DNA from: Eudromia elegans
Taxonomy: Eukaryota > Chordata > Aves > Tinamiformes > Tinamidae
Direction of reading: 5' to 3'
Length of the DNA: 64,000 bases
Assembly (NCBI GenBank): GCA_003342815.1
Contig: PTEX01000231.1
Location: forward strand, 710,711-774,710
Part shown: positions 39,086 through 53,400 of the stretch, piece after piece
Numbering within the stretch: the stretch's first letter is position 1
How the letters are laid out: each line of letters opens with the position of its first letter
Notes under the pieces: generated by a model
What the model was told of the DNA's origin: nothing
The model's input: only the letters and a program-made list of their open reading frames with translations
Databases searched by the model: none
Translations under genes and position numbers: made by a program

Positions 39086-39448
39086 TTTTTTTTTTTTTTT
39101 TTGTAATGCATTTGATTTTGGTCTTGCCTAGGTTTTATGTGGTTTGTCCTACTATTTTGGGATGGGCAGAATCGTTGTAGCTTTACATTATGTTTCTAGA
39201 TATTTCTCATACTTGAGGTTTTAAAAAAAGATTGCCCTACTTTTTTTTAATATATATACTGTCCTACATCTGAAATTCTCTGATTCTACTCAAAACCTTG
39301 TAATCCAGGTAAGGACTCTTACCATAATTTCGATTTTTAATCACTTTCGTCTGTTTTCATTGCACACATTTTCAGTCTCATGCCAGATGGGTTATTTCGT
39401 TTCTCATTCTTCTCAGCATCTCACTTCCGGACCATTTTTTAACCTTGC

Positions 39449-39475
39449 TTTATTTATTTATTTATTTATTTATTT
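39449..39475 (+). repeat. (TTTA)n microsatellite
   Basis: About six to seven perfect TTTA units in intron 2. Confidence 0.9.
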
Positions 39476-40254
39476 TTAATTCAATGATTTTTTTTATTAA
39501 CACATGCAGGTCTGTTATTCAGGCCCATATCTTAATCCCATCTGGATTATTTTCAGTGTTATCTTTCTCCTAGGAAACACTGCTGTATAAGGTGCTGCTA
39601 TGTAACTTTCCCCTTAAACTATTCCTTTTCTGTTCTATCAAAATAAGTGGTCTGAAGTCTCTTCTGAATGTGCCAAATCTGCAAAACAAGCAAAATACAC
39701 ACTTAAGGCATTGCCAATGTGGGGATTGAGATGAATTTAAGGGTGGTTGTAGCGGGGTGCCTGATTGTGCAGCTTTCTCTGCCGCAGGGAACGCCGTTTT
39801 TCCTTTCCGAGCCCTTTGCTCTCGGGTTTCACAAACCGTCTGAGCGTTGATTAGACTTCTCCTGCATGTTTCCTGCGTGTGCTTGCAGGGGGAAAGCAAT
39901 CCCGTACATTCAACTAAACACACACAGCAATATGTGATCTGGTGCACTTTGTTGTTAACGTTTCATCAGTGTTTCTAAAATCATGGTGAGTTTGCTCAGG
40001 CAACAAAAGGCATCTCCCAAATGAGGATAAACTGTTGCTTGTCTTAATTTTGCCTGGAGAGGACTGGTGTGCCCTGGGGTGGAATGGGTCCTCATAGCAC
40101 TTGAAAACCTTGGTGACCCAGGCTTCTGGTGATGACGGTGACAACTTCTGGGCCACATTCAAGGGGATGGAGCTGGCATTTCCTGATTTGGTAGGGCTCT
40201 CCCTAAAAGTAGTTGTGACACAGTGCAGCCTATGCAACAACTTGGTGTTTCCAT

Positions 40255-40510
40255 CGATGGAAACCAGCGGCGCCGCAGGGCAGCAGACGAGCAGTTACTC
40301 CCAGCGCATGCAGGCCTGGTGTCATCTCGCCCGATGGACACGAGCGCCGTGTCAGAAAGCCGCGGCGTCTCCAGCGACAGCAGCCGCGATCGGGGGGCGG
40401 TGGGGAGAGCGAGCGGGAGCGAGGCTCAGGTTGCCGCTGCCCTTCTCTAGAGCGCGATGCTCCAGGGTTGTGTTGTCTAGGTAACAGGCGCTCGGCCTCG
40501 CTGCCTAAGA
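40255..40510. promoter_or_regulatory. CpG-rich intronic islet with RFX X-box-like site
   Basis: This block in intron 2 is much richer in CpG than its surroundings, with motifs such as GCGGCGCCGC and CGATCGGGGGGCGG. It ends with the palindromic GTTGTCTAGGTAAC at 40472-40485, one mismatch from the RFX X-box pattern GTNRCC-N2-RGYAAC. It could be an enhancer or an alternative promoter. There is no recognisable exon in it. Confidence 0.45.
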
Positions 40511-41424
40511 CAGAACAGATGTTCCTACGAGAAGCAAGCAATTATCGCCAGCGAGAATATTGGCAGTGTTTAAGCTAATTGCTCTGTTGCATACAATCCA
40601 GTTCATATTTCATGAATAGGAAGGAAAATTTAAAAGGCAGGAATCTCCATAGCACAGTTTGTTTTCTGAATCAGGTTTTTTTTTTTGGGGAAAAAAAATC
40701 TGCAGTTTATAAAGTAGCATTTGTCAATGTTCTTTTTTTGCATGTTCAATTTATATTGTATTTTCTTCAGTACCATGCATCTTTTTTATTAAGCATTTGT
40801 AATGTCTTGTTCTTGATTGTCGAGTCCTTTTATTCCATTAAGCCAATATTCTCTCACGTTAATTTATTTATTTATTTTGATAGATTTAAATATGTAAAAA
40901 TCTGAAGCTGATAGAGCAAAGAACATTCACAGTGGAGTAAGGGATTTTTGTAAAATATGTAAATCTGTTCTGAGGTTGGATATGTTGAGGCAAAAATCCA
41001 CGTGGAGTTATTCTGATAGGGAAAGATCCATACAAAGCTGGGGCTAAAGGGGAGCTGAGTAGAGGTATACACAAACTCTATTGTTTAGGTTACTTAGCTT
41101 GGGATATAACAAGTCTTTGGTTGGATAAGCAGATGGTGACAGTGGCCAGAGAGATGACAAGAAGGAAAGCTGTGATGGGAAGGAGCAGCATGGAGCAGGG
41201 AGTGCCAGAATGCTCTTGTCTCAACTCATGCTAGCAATATGCTGTGTTTTTACCAAAAGTTTTACTAAATTAAGTATTGAATGCATGTATGGATCTATGT
41301 TTTTCTTCCTGAGAGGTTATTGTAACTTTTACAGAATGGAATAGTGAAGTCTGCTCTTGCCTTTAAGGAGCTTTGTTTTCAATAAGGGATGTGTGTGTAT
41401 GTGGGGTGTTTTTGTTTGTTTTTG

Positions 41425-41445
41425 TTTTTTTTTCCCCCCCCCCCC
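41425..41445 (+). repeat. Composite T9-C12 homopyrimidine tract
   Basis: Nine T followed directly by twelve C in intron 2; same type as the tract at 22598. Confidence 0.95.
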
Positions 41446-43620
41446 AAATTAATTGTTGTAGCTTTGGAGTCTATTTTGCTGTTGGATAATAAGAACACAG
41501 GGTGTGGGGACCAGGTTCTCAGGGCGCTGGTTTGGAGTCCTGGGCAAAGCTACACTCTACCATCATGCATTTGAACAGAATATTTGGCCCTTTGCCGGAA
41601 TTTTCCATGCTTCTTGCCAAATATGAAAGGTCTATTCTGTGTTTTTTAAGGAAGGGCATTGCAAAAACATGTTTTCTGTCTTGGCAATAATAGGATGAAG
41701 GAAGAATCCTTGACCTGCGCTCTATAAAGGCTCAGATAAAGGATATGCTGTTTTGATTTTTATCTACCCCTGGAAAATGTCATAATGAGTGGAAATAAAG
41801 TGCAGATTATTTGACCAAATTATCCTATTGTATAGCAGTAACATGTTGATTGTGGCAGAATCTCTTGTTACATTTAGTTATTTCAATAACCATTGTAAAA
41901 CATTTGTGGTCCAAGTAGGAAAAAAAACTATGTTTTTTGCTTTCATCCTCTTTACCAGACTCCTCAAACATATCTTTTCCCAACCACCCTTCCTCTAACT
42001 TTGGTTCCTCATTCTCTTTCTGCAAAATCTGCTGTGTCCATCCTCTGTAGTTTGATGGAGAGGATGCATCTGGTCACTTTGCTGTGTGTATGAGCTTGTA
42101 GATGCCCCATCTGTCTGTGGGCAGTGCTAGTTATGTGCTTGTGTTCACTAAGAGTCATTCTTCTCTTCTATTTGCCAAACCATCTTGTCTAATTCCTATT
42201 TAAGCTTCTTTTCTTTAACTGTCTTGTAATTTCTTGGAGCATTATGTGCCCTTCATACTCTATTCCTTAGATGACTTTTTCTCTCTTGCTCCTGCTTTCA
42301 TCTTCTGGTGGACGTTTTGCTGTGCCCTCATTATTTCCCTGTTCCATCATGGGCCCTGACAGCAGTGACATTTACCACATATGCCTCTTCTTTTGTACTC
42401 TAGAATGCTTATAATAAGAAATACTAATAAAATCTTAGAGTCACCTGCAGATTTTGTCACGCAACCTTTCACGTATTTCTTCTCTTTCTACCATTTAATT
42501 TTCTGCCTATCTTCAGTCCCAGGTTCTTTCCTGCACCTTTCACGTACTCTTGGAGCACTTCTCTCTTCTCATCTTGCTTTCTCCGCGTGAATCTGACTGA
42601 TTTCGTCCTGGAGGTTACGTTCCAAGGGAGAGAAAAACCCTTGACAAGTACTGTATACATGTGTGTGTTTATATTTTATACATATACATGTATGTTTTAT
42701 AGATATTTTTTCATTGTCTATCCTGGGAATAGAAGCTTCTTCAATATCCCTTCATTTTATTTTCCTTAAGCCCTTAATTCTTTTTTGCCTTATTCACTTT
42801 TCTCCTTTCAGACCCTTTCTTCCCAGCCCAGACATTAGGCTCCTATAGGGAACCGATGCTCACAGAAGGGAGGGAGGCACCAGAGCTGTGGTGGTGGCAC
42901 GCTGGACCTCAGGGCAAGATCAGGAAGGGAGCTTACTCTGTTGGACACGCTTCTGCCTCTTCCTGCTCCTCTTCTCCTCCAACTCAACCTTTTCCATTTT
43001 TGTCGTTTCTTTTCCTCATCCACTTTGCCTCAGTCTTGTTTTTTTCTATATAGTTCATTCCTTTTTCTGCTCTCCATGCTGTTTCCTGAAGGGAAATCCC
43101 GTTTCCTACTCTGCCAACCAACACTGGATTTTTCTCTCTTCAGGTTTGCTGGTATCTCATTCTCCCACACCTCATCTGTTTTCACAGTCACTCCTGTTCC
43201 TCACTGCTGGTTTACTATTACAGTCTATTTATTTGGAGTGAATTACTGAAGTCAATACCTGAGAAGAGGACCGACTCATACAGAACCTCTCTATTTACAT
43301 GTCCTTCTGATCCCTTTGCCTGTCAAAGTTTATAGTAGCACTAGAGGAAGAGAAAGTGACTGAAGACACACAGCAGCTTCCACACAAACAGTGCCAAAAT
43401 AGACGAGGAGCCTGACGGCTGGAAGGAAAAAACCTTAAAGAAAGCATCAGAGGTCCATAAAACCACAAACCTATATGGAACAGTTAATTAGGGAACCATT
43501 ATTCGGTGTTCATCCAAACAGAAGAGCAGAAAAAAAGATAATATACCCCTAACATAACTCTCCTTCCAAGCATAGCTCCACACGTCGTAGAGACCATGGC
43601 AGGAATGAGTTAAAAAGAAA

Positions 43621-43642
43621 AGAAAAAAAAAAAAAAAAAAAA
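43621..43642 (+). repeat. Poly(A) tract
   Basis: A long A run preceded by an A/G-rich AAAAAGAAAAG segment, at the end of a purine-rich stretch from about 43330. No source gene is recognisable. Confidence 0.85.
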
Positions 43643-46600
43643 GATTAGTAGGGTGTCATTTGAAGGCTGATTGAAAAGCAGACGAGAACAGTGAAGAGCC
43701 ATGAGTTAAGCTCTGTTTATCAAGTCCCTAAGCTGCTGCTGAATGGTTTGAAGGTGATATGTATCCTGTGAAAGGCTCATGCTATGTGCTGCCTTGTATG
43801 TTCTTTCAAGCCTTGGAGTTTGCCTCAGCATCCTCAGGGACAGGATAGTAAGCAGACCTGAAATTAATCTGCTGTCTGAATCAAGTACAGCTGCTCTCTT
43901 TTTTTTGAGAAAGAACATGCATTTCTTATTTTGTCTGCAGTGGTGTTCTTGGAAATAGCTAAGTGATTCATGTGAACAATCAGCCTTCGCTAGTGTCCAG
44001 ATTGAAGGGTTTTAGCCCAAGCAGTTAGTTTGGCAAAGTAAAGAGCAACTAAAATGCAGGCAGTCTCAGGGATTCTTAATAGTATCAAATAAGCTAGGTG
44101 ATAGCATTATGGCATAAAAAAATCTTTCCTAACTTACTAAAGATTCATTTTTTTTTTCCTCCAGAAGTCAGAAGTTGTTATGCCAAAAAGAAGATGCGTG
44201 CGACCGAAGTCTGTTATTTTGGCTTGGGTTATAAAAATTTTTTTTTTCTTACTGCTAATTCTGTACTTAATGAGATGTGCCATATCTGGGAGTCACTTGT
44301 AGGTCTTGAGAGTGGTTTCTCTTTAGTCACTGCTGCGTGGTATCTGGGTAAGGATTTGTCCTCAGTTCTCAGGAAGAAACCCTAACATGAGTGTTCATGC
44401 TATGTTGTTTTCAGGGCCATGTTGCCTTTGCTGCCTTGAGCAAACCATCAGCTCAGTACCCATTTGCTTGCATAGGTTTCCCTTTAGAGAAAGATTATGT
44501 TGCATGGAAGAATAAATGAAGAACACCACTTGCTTACTGGGGGTAAATATTAGTCATTTAGTTATTGATTTCTTCATCTTATTATTGTAATTTCAAAACT
44601 TCTTTTTGTGAACCATTGTTGTTCATATTCCTATTGGGGTTGATATGAAGTTTATTTACTTTATCTCATTTGTATTTTCATTTCTGATCAAATTTGGGGA
44701 ATCATGTTAAGCCACCTTCTGAGTATCAGTCCTTAACTGAAGAATGAAGAAAGAACAGTCTTTGGGGGTTACAAACTATTTTATTTTTTTCCTCCAGTTG
44801 CAGTCGGTATGCTCCTGAGAGTATGAGAGGAATCTTGTGGTAGGCGTTTAATGACTTGGGAGACAGCCAGTGAACATCTTGTTTAAGCTTGCTTCACACA
44901 TTAAACTTCTTTAACGTGGGTCTGAAAAGATTGCAGAAGATTTGGGTAAGAAGTGAAAACCTGAGAGCAAAAACATAACAAATTTAATGGGTAATTGTTT
45001 TTGTATATACTAAGAACATTCTAACCCTGTGCTTCAAGAAGAAAACATTGAATTTGTGGTAAATAAAGGTAATTAATCTGTTGACAGTTAAATACTTGAA
45101 TAAAAGCTCTGAAAGGGTACTATTAAGTGAATGTTAGCCTGAAACAAAATGCAAGAAACTGAATAGTAGAACTACGTGCAAATTTTTTGCTCTTTCAAAT
45201 GGAGTAAATAAAAGCAAACTAAGGGTTTTTTTTTAAATCACTTATTTTTGCATTCAGAGTGCTCAGAGAATATCAGACTGATTTTGTACTTGCAGCTGTA
45301 GGCTTACCTATTAGCTAGTTTAATTGGATGTAAATATTAAAAAATATTAGTTGAACTATTTCAAACTTGATGGATGCTCTCATTCAGACCTGAAATTGCT
45401 TTAACATGATTCACACCGGGAGGACAGATTTAACATGCTTAGTGTGTTTTGAATGCATACCTTCAGTTTGATTTAATTTCTCATTAAAGAAGGCTTATTC
45501 TATAAATGCAATGTCTAAAGTCTTGCCTCCCATTTTGGAGTAGGCAAAATGAGTACTTATGAAGAGTAATCGTTAGCTTTTCTTCTTCCTCCCACTAACT
45601 TCTATAAGAAGGTCATTTTTTTTGTTATTGTTGAAATATGAAAATACACAACATTTATGCCACATATATTCCCCATAGATTATGCCACACATTCCATAGT
45701 TAGTGGAAACTTAGTGAGATGTATAAAATTGTATCATTGCTTTGTGGAAAATCTACTATTGCCGTGATTAAACATCTTAGAAGCAACATCTGAAAGAATT
45801 GAATACTGCCTGGAGATGGCTCCTGAGTTGCTGGATCAGACATCAGGGTGGAATTTGATCTACAGTGGTCAAAGGCACTTGATTTTTATTGATTTTTCTT
45901 GGAGCATAAAACATGAAACTTTTCCAGGCTTTATGCTGACAGCAGGATAGATGTTTCTTGATCTAGCGTAAAGCCAATGGATACAGAAATAAGCCATTGT
46001 GAGCTTTCAAACATGTTTGGATTGTAAAATAATTTTACATTGAATTAGTATTTTGTGCTATGTGACTATGGCCTTTTTTTTTTTTAAACTGGTGTTAGAA
46101 ACCCCAAATTTATTTTTTGACTGCTGCCTAACATCTGATTTATGGTCCTGTATATTTTTGTATCTGAAAAATAATTGCATGCAGACTGAGGACTTGGACA
46201 TTACAGGTGGTTTTGGTTGAGACGTCGCATCTTGGGTAGTGATGTAGGAGAAGTGTTGAGCAATGCGGTGTTGTGCCCCTCTGTGCACTCCTGGGCCATA
46301 TAGAGGCAAAATAAGGGGAATATTCATACCAAATGAGAGTCCATCAAAAGCTGAGACACCTCAAGTTTTGCTTTAAGCCTGCTAAAGATGAGCTTGTGTC
46401 TAGCCAGCAATTCTCAAGACTAAATCTGGACTTCTAGATTCCAAGATCCTGGAGTACCTGTTTCTAGAACTGGAAGTGGGAAACAATCACAGTGATCTGA
46501 CCATTATAACCACTTAAAATCACTTGTCTGATAACATACATCAAGAATGCTAATTTTATTGCTGTCTGTAATTTTAAATTTCTTCATGCAGGCTTGTGTA

Positions 46601-47386
46601 GAAATGTATTTTCAGAAGTGACAAAGCAATTTTAAGTAATTCAGCCTTAAGAGAGGTGATGAGCCAGAAGCAACCGAAGGATAGTGCAGCATGTGTTTAA
46701 GTACTGCTTTATAGAACGCAAAGTGAAAATATTTTTTCTTTCTTTTTACTACTATTTTAAACCAGTGTTCAATAGTCTTTGAAGTTGTATAGACTTTTAA
46801 TAAATATTGCTGATAAAGTTGTAGAATTTCTAATTTAGAAGTTAAATGCTTGGTGTACACAACTGCAAGACATAGCCAAGCTGAGGTGCTCTGATATATG
46901 GATAGAGTAGCTATAGGGTGGACAGTAAGAAGAGCTAGTCTGCAGTGTTAGTGAGTTATGCTATACTATATATATTTCTATGCTATATATATTTCTTTTC
47001 TGTAAGAAATTGAATGCATTTTTTTATTGGACAGGAGTTCTTGTCAGAATGGCATGGCAATTGGGTGCACAGTCTTTTGCATACATTAGAAATTCACTGC
47101 CCGGTGAGAGATGCAGCAGCCTGGCATATTTACATGCATTCAGGCTGGACATGCCTATTGCTGAGCTGTTCTTTTGCTCCAGTGATGTGTGCTAAAATAT
47201 TTTAGACTTTTTCTCACTCCCCTCTTAGCAAAGAAGGTTTTTACTAGGAAGACACACTGGACTATCAGTAACTCAGTGCTAGTTTTGTAGCTGAGTAGAT
47301 ACTTCTGCTGTACCACTGTTATTTTGTAGTAAAAACAAAACAAAACACCCCCCCTCCTGCAACTGGTGCCATTTCCAGTGAGAAGC

Positions 47387-47425
47387 NNNNNNNNNNNNNN
47401 NNCCCCCCCCCCCAAAAAAAAAAAA
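47387..47425. other. Assembly gap (16 N) next to C11-A12 junction
   Basis: Sixteen N are followed by eleven C and twelve A. The gap is small and its true length unknown. The neighbouring homopolymers probably caused it. Confidence 0.98.
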
Positions 47426-50400
47426 GGCGCTAGTTAGTCTGCTGTAGATCTGACCATTCGGTTTTTATTTCCTCCCCTCTCTTTTATGAGCTTACAAAAG
47501 CAGAAACACTGTTCCTTGGACTCCTTGGACTCCAGTGTGTATAATAATATGCGTCTTTCTCAAGTCTTCTTGAGGAGAAACTTTTCTGAAAATTGGGCAG
47601 TTGGTCAGAATTGATGTGTAATCTTGTTAGCTGTCCTTCTCCCAAGGTTTTGGAGAAAAACAATGGCTAGCCTTGTCTTCAGTGTGGGATATAGCGCAAG
47701 AGCCATCAGATTCCTAAGGAGCAGCTTGCTGCCAAGAGAGGGGAGGAAAGAAAAAAAAAAAGGCAACCTTAAAATAGTAGAATAAGCCCTATGAGAGTAA
47801 AACTGTATGCAATTTAAAAACCTCAGGTTGAAGGTGCTGTGTGAAATTAAATGAAGCTGCTTCAGATTTTTTTTTTATTGTGAAGACTTCTGATAGAGCT
47901 TAAAGTAGCTTTGCTACTTAATGGGAGAATTCTTTCTCTTTTCGTTAGAAAAAGAAAACAAAAGAACTTTCAAGTTGGCTGTAAAGAGAATTCAGGGTGT
48001 TTTCGAAACTTCAGAAATAACAAAGATTCCTTATTGCTTTTCAACAGTTTCCTTTCTACTAGATGTTTTCAATTTAGTTGTTTGTATTACTGGAGTTGAT
48101 GAATAATCTTTTATTTTGCTGTTGGCCAAATAAGGAAAAAATTTTTTTTTTTTTTTCGGTTAAGAGGGAAGGTTACATTTTCCTTTGTCTTTCCAGTGGG
48201 AGGAAGACAGCGTAGTGTTCCTCTGTGACAGATTGGCCAATGTGACAACCAACCTCTCTTTGAGAAAAAAAGAGAGCCTAAGATCTGTTTTAAAAAGTAA
48301 ATAAATAAAGATAAATGAGGCTTTCATTAAAAATGTGCCCTTTCTTGGTATAAGAATGCAAACCTGCTTTCAATTGGTTTAGCTAAACTGAAATTGCAAC
48401 AACTATGGTTCTTTTAGGAAGACAAAGAAGTTCAATACAAACTCCCTTTGACACCTTTTTTTCCACCTTACACTTTAATATGTACACTGTAGCCAAGTCA
48501 ATATTTTTGTACAGCCTAATGCCTGTGTTTCCTTATACAGGTGTACTAAAGGTAAACAATTTTCTTACTTTGGCACTAGTAGTAGCCCTTTCTATTTAAA
48601 AGCCCATGCAATAGTATACAAAACTGTTAACTTAGAAATCAAAAGAATCAATATGCATGTTTTTTTTTCTCTATCTTATATAAAAATACTAAAGTTACTT
48701 AATTTTATTTTACTGAGAACCCAAAGAATTAAAAATGCAGTTACCCTAGTTTTCTTTTAGTTAAAATGTATTATTTTTGAAAAGTCTTTTGCCAAGCTTT
48801 TGTTTCAGAATAATGTTATTTAGTGATGCCAAACCATTTTCAGCTCCTGAAATGAAAATATTTGTAGAATAAATAACTTTTTTAATGCTTGCTGTAGGAG
48901 GAGAGTATGGTGGTTTTGTCCTCTTCCTATTCTGACATCTTGTTATTTCCCAACTAGACCTAAGTTAAATGTCCTCCTTTTTTTATTTTTATTTTTATTT
49001 TTTAATCTTGAGTTTTGGACTCTTCAAATTGTGGGTGGGAGGATGGGATCAGGAATGTCAGCTTAGAAAGATGGAGGCTTGAGGAAAGGAAGGCTTGAAG
49101 ATCAGACTTGGATGTTTTTCTATTGAAAGACTTTTTTGAGTAAAACTCAAGATAGACTTCTTGTATAAAGATAAGAATTAAAGGGAATGAGAGAATCTAC
49201 CCAAAGTCATGGTTTAAAATGTCTTAGCTTACTCATTTTCCTTTAGCATGTGCTGTGTAGGCAGAGAGAGAAGTTGAGGCAGCTCATGTGAGACTGCCAC
49301 TGGTGGACTAAAATGCCCAGACCATCTTCCCACCTTGTTTTTCCTGACAAAGACTGTCCAAGGGTGGGACTTCAACAGGCCAGTGTATGGAGGACATGTC
49401 GCTTCTGAAATGAAGCTGAAGTTGCCACTTGGACAATATTGGACTTAAGATTCTTTGGACTCTAGATGGTGCCTAGATCTTTTTGCAAGACCTCGTACTC
49501 ATATCCATGTCATAGAGTTCAGCTGTATGGGCTGATATGTGGACCCCTCACAGCACTTCAGCTTGGACCTTTCCATGAGTAAAGACTTACGATTTTAGCT
49601 GTGTTGTCCCTCCATAAATGGAGCTCCTCCAGCTACAAAGAGAAATCCAGGCTGGAAAATCCCGGGCATAGGGAGCAACTGGGTCACTGAACAAAGCTGG
49701 ATGTTGAATAGCTGTTCAGACTACTATGCTCTTTGGCTTCCTGTCTCCTGATAACTTCAGGACCTGTAGCATAGTTTCCAGTTAACCACGGGCTGTTCTT
49801 ACGAGGAGAATTAATAGCTGCGTATTTTTATTTTTTTATTTTGAGCAAAGCCCAAATTAGCTCCCCGAGGGAAAAGCCACAGCATGAGCTCAGTGCTGTG
49901 TGAGGCGTCCGAGGGTCTATGGGAGAAGAATGACAATAATAAAAGGAAGGAGATGAACTAGTCTTGATTGATAACATCTAAATAGGCCCACATTTTTCCA
50001 GACTTTCTGTAGGAGTAAAATGGTCATCTTCAAGTTCCTTTTGAAAATCCTAACTTCAATTTAAAACCAACTCTAATGACCAAGGAAGCTTTTGAGTATG
50101 CGCATCACGAGAAGATCAGAGCTTCACTAATTCAGCAACATACAGTTACTTTTAGGAGCAGTCAAGCATATGCTTTGGTTTCTCCTGTAACTCTCATCTG
50201 TGTCTCTGCGTTGCAATTTGCATTTCCATCAAAGAAGCTTCCAAGATGGTTTCAGAGCAGATTAGATAGATCAAAGGACTGAAGACTCAAAATAAATGTT
50301 CTTAAGGACATTATGGCTTTCTTTCCTGACACAGCAATGTATGTTTGCTGCAGGTTTTACTAGTGTAGATAATGGTGTGGTAATAGCGGTATCTTCCTGT

Positions 50401-53400
50401 TTTCCTTTTTTTTCCTTTTTTTCTTCTTATTTTACCCTGCAGTGAGACGAAAGCGTCTGTCCTCCCTCTGCTTGTGTAGGTTTATAGCTGGGAAGCACTG
50501 TTGAACCTACAGCGAAGAGTATATTTTTATGTGAGAGTCCAGATGCCTCTGTGATGAATTTACTGCCTGATCATCGTAACTAAGTATTTGATCGTTCTCT
50601 TTTTGTTGGTAATAGCATAACTCTGCTACCTCCTTCTCACAGAAGATGTAATTTTCTGCGGGGGGGAAAAAAAAACAAGCATAGCTTTCTATACCTCTAA
50701 AGATCAAGACACTTTGTAGTTACTAGCCTATTTCACATAAAAGTTACTTGCATCATGTAGTGATGGCCAATTTGTAAGATAAGGTCAAAGATTAAAACAA
50801 ATTACTGTTGAATTAGCTATCAGTATGTGACTCTTTTATTAATTTTTGATTTACTGGAAGTGATTCATAAAACTCCACCAAACCCACTTTTATAAAAGTT
50901 TTCATAAAAACACCATACCGCCTGGAAACTGTCACTGTTTCTGTTATGAGACACCCTCTTCCAGGATGTCATCTCTTAGCAACTGTATTTGCTTGTTCTT
51001 GTATCTCCAGTGCTCAATTATGTCTCTTTGCTGCTCCCTGACTTGTATTTTGGTGGATGTTAATATAATTTTCTCTCAGGTTTTGACTTATTAGAGTACT
51101 AAGGCAAGCTTTTCCCTCCCCATCAAGGGGTAGGTTGTTTGCTGCTATGATCGCCCTTTGCCTTTTGTGGAGAGTGGGGAAAGGTGATATTGTGCATAGT
51201 TAAATAACACTGTGGTATTCCAAATGACATCACGGAATATTTCTATGACTTTCTATCAACACATTCTCTTCACTCTTGTAAATACTCAATCTAAGATGAG
51301 CTTTACCCATTTGATTTGTTGTCTCTCTTTGCTGGTTTATTATATTCATCCAACTCTGCCAGCTCATTTGTCTCTTACACTTTATGGCTTCCTAGTCCCT
51401 AGTAGAAGTCTTAATTAGTTCATAAGTGCATAAACTCAGATTTTGTCCCAAAGATTTAATCACATTTTGTTACCCTTTCTTCTCTCTGTCATAGATTGAG
51501 AGTGCTAAGAGATTCTGTTACCACACTTCTTTTTCTCATCACGAATAAATTCCTCTTATTTCATCAGATTACCACCATCATGATTTTGGTGCTAATATGT
51601 TTTTTCTTAATAATCACAAAACCAGTTCAGTGGTAACTCCACAAATATTTTTCATACAGCACTATTTTACTTAGAAATATTTTCTGTTGTCACCTTTTTA
51701 GGTCATTTCTTAGCATCTTAAAGCTCTTCTAGCTGACAGCTTTTCCATTCCATAAAATACCAAATCCTTGTTATAAAGCTGAAATTTGAATATAAACCTT
51801 TCAGATGTGTGGAAAATTAGTTATAAGAGAGGAGGATCAGGACAGTTTGGTGTTTTTAAGGCATTTTTTTCTTCATTTCTTTATTGTTGTTTCAGGTTTT
51901 TTTGCAAACTCTGGGTGACACTTGTCTTGGATTGACAGGTCTGCACATGCCATGTCTCATGTTGTCTTCTGTATAAACGTACGTGCTAGGTTTGCTGATT
52001 GCTTTATACCACCCTAACCTGTATTTTTTGCTTGTCTACGACTTATTTCTATTCACTTTCTGTTATCTGTACATTCTGTGCTTCCATGGTGAGCGTCACA
52101 GCTGTCATTTACAATGGAAGTAAAGTATTTTAAATCTCTCTAGATTTTAGTCTCTCATGTTCTTTCTCTCTCTGGCTATGGGAGATTTTTGTGTTTATTC
52201 CCTCTTTCCAGCCTGACTCAGCTCTGCTTCTGATGCTTTAGATTTCTGACATTTTAGGCTTCTGTCCCAGTTCTGTGGCGAGCTTAGCTTTTCCTCAGAC
52301 ATTGTAAACTTTCCTGCCATGATCCCTATTCCTCTCATGGGATAAGAGACATCCACTTATATGGGAAATGCTCGCTGTTGAATGAATATCGAGCAGACAG
52401 CAGGGGCACTTACTAACTATTCCACAAATGCGGCATAGCTGCCAGGAATCCTGCAAGCTCTTTCATGTAGTCTGGACTATCCAAATGCCCCATCTAAAAA
52501 TTTGTGCTAAATACTGAAAACTGTGGCAAGCAAAGACTCCTGAACAGTTCCTACAACCAGAAAAAATAATTAGAAAATACACCATAGGTTTATGAGAGTG
52601 ATACTGTGCAGGGCAGCCTCACTTTAGCACTTTGTGCCTATACTGCTTTGTATGTGGTTACATACAGGAAAGAAATATGCTGCCCAAGACATTTTTTTTA
52701 TTACCTTTTTTTTCAAATTTGGCATAATGGAAGTTAAAGGAATAAGGGGTTAAAGTGCTATTAAAATATAATGCTGTCTTCTGTCAGTAAGAAATTCTAG
52801 CTGTTGTGAGTCCTTCTGGCTTTCAGAGTTTTTATCGATTTATAAAATGTAATCAAATACGCGGGGATGCAATATTCTACAACAGTGTCTGAGAGTCTTG
52901 TTTCTGGCTGTGAGCTCGAAGTAACCAAGTTTCTGAGATGACTAACTTCTGCTCAAGATCTAGGAAAACCAGAGTGCAACCAGGACCCTTTCTTCTCTAA
53001 GGTTCATGCTGCAATCCGTGGTCCCAAAAAGTTGTAGATAGTGATTTAGCATCTCCCACGTTGCTGGGATGTGGATGCAGCTGAAATGCCCCGTTTTGGG
53101 AAATGTGCTTAGGCAGAGGAACCGCTATGCAGCCCTCTCAGGAAGAGGTGCATGGCCTCACTCCTAGGGACGTTTGGCATATGAGGGCTAATCGAATGAA
53201 TAACAGAAGCAGCAGGGAGAAACTGCGTGGGAGGCATTTGACTAGGCTACAGTCTTATCTCAAAACATTTCACTGTAGTTTTGTGACTGTTTTTTCCTCT
53301 CCCACACTGCACTGCATCTTCTGTTTGGGTAATACTTTAAAAAGTTATATTTATTCAACAAATTTCAGATCAGTTTTGTTCTTGACCTACCTAAAAATAC

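Noticed and set aside
43330-43642. Purine-rich stretch ending in poly(A) as a processed pseudogene
   Set aside because: No open frame or recognisable parent gene, and no clear flanking duplication.
49240-49790. Moderately GC-rich block considered as an LTR or exon
   Set aside because: No terminal repeats, primer site, frame or splice signals that I could support.
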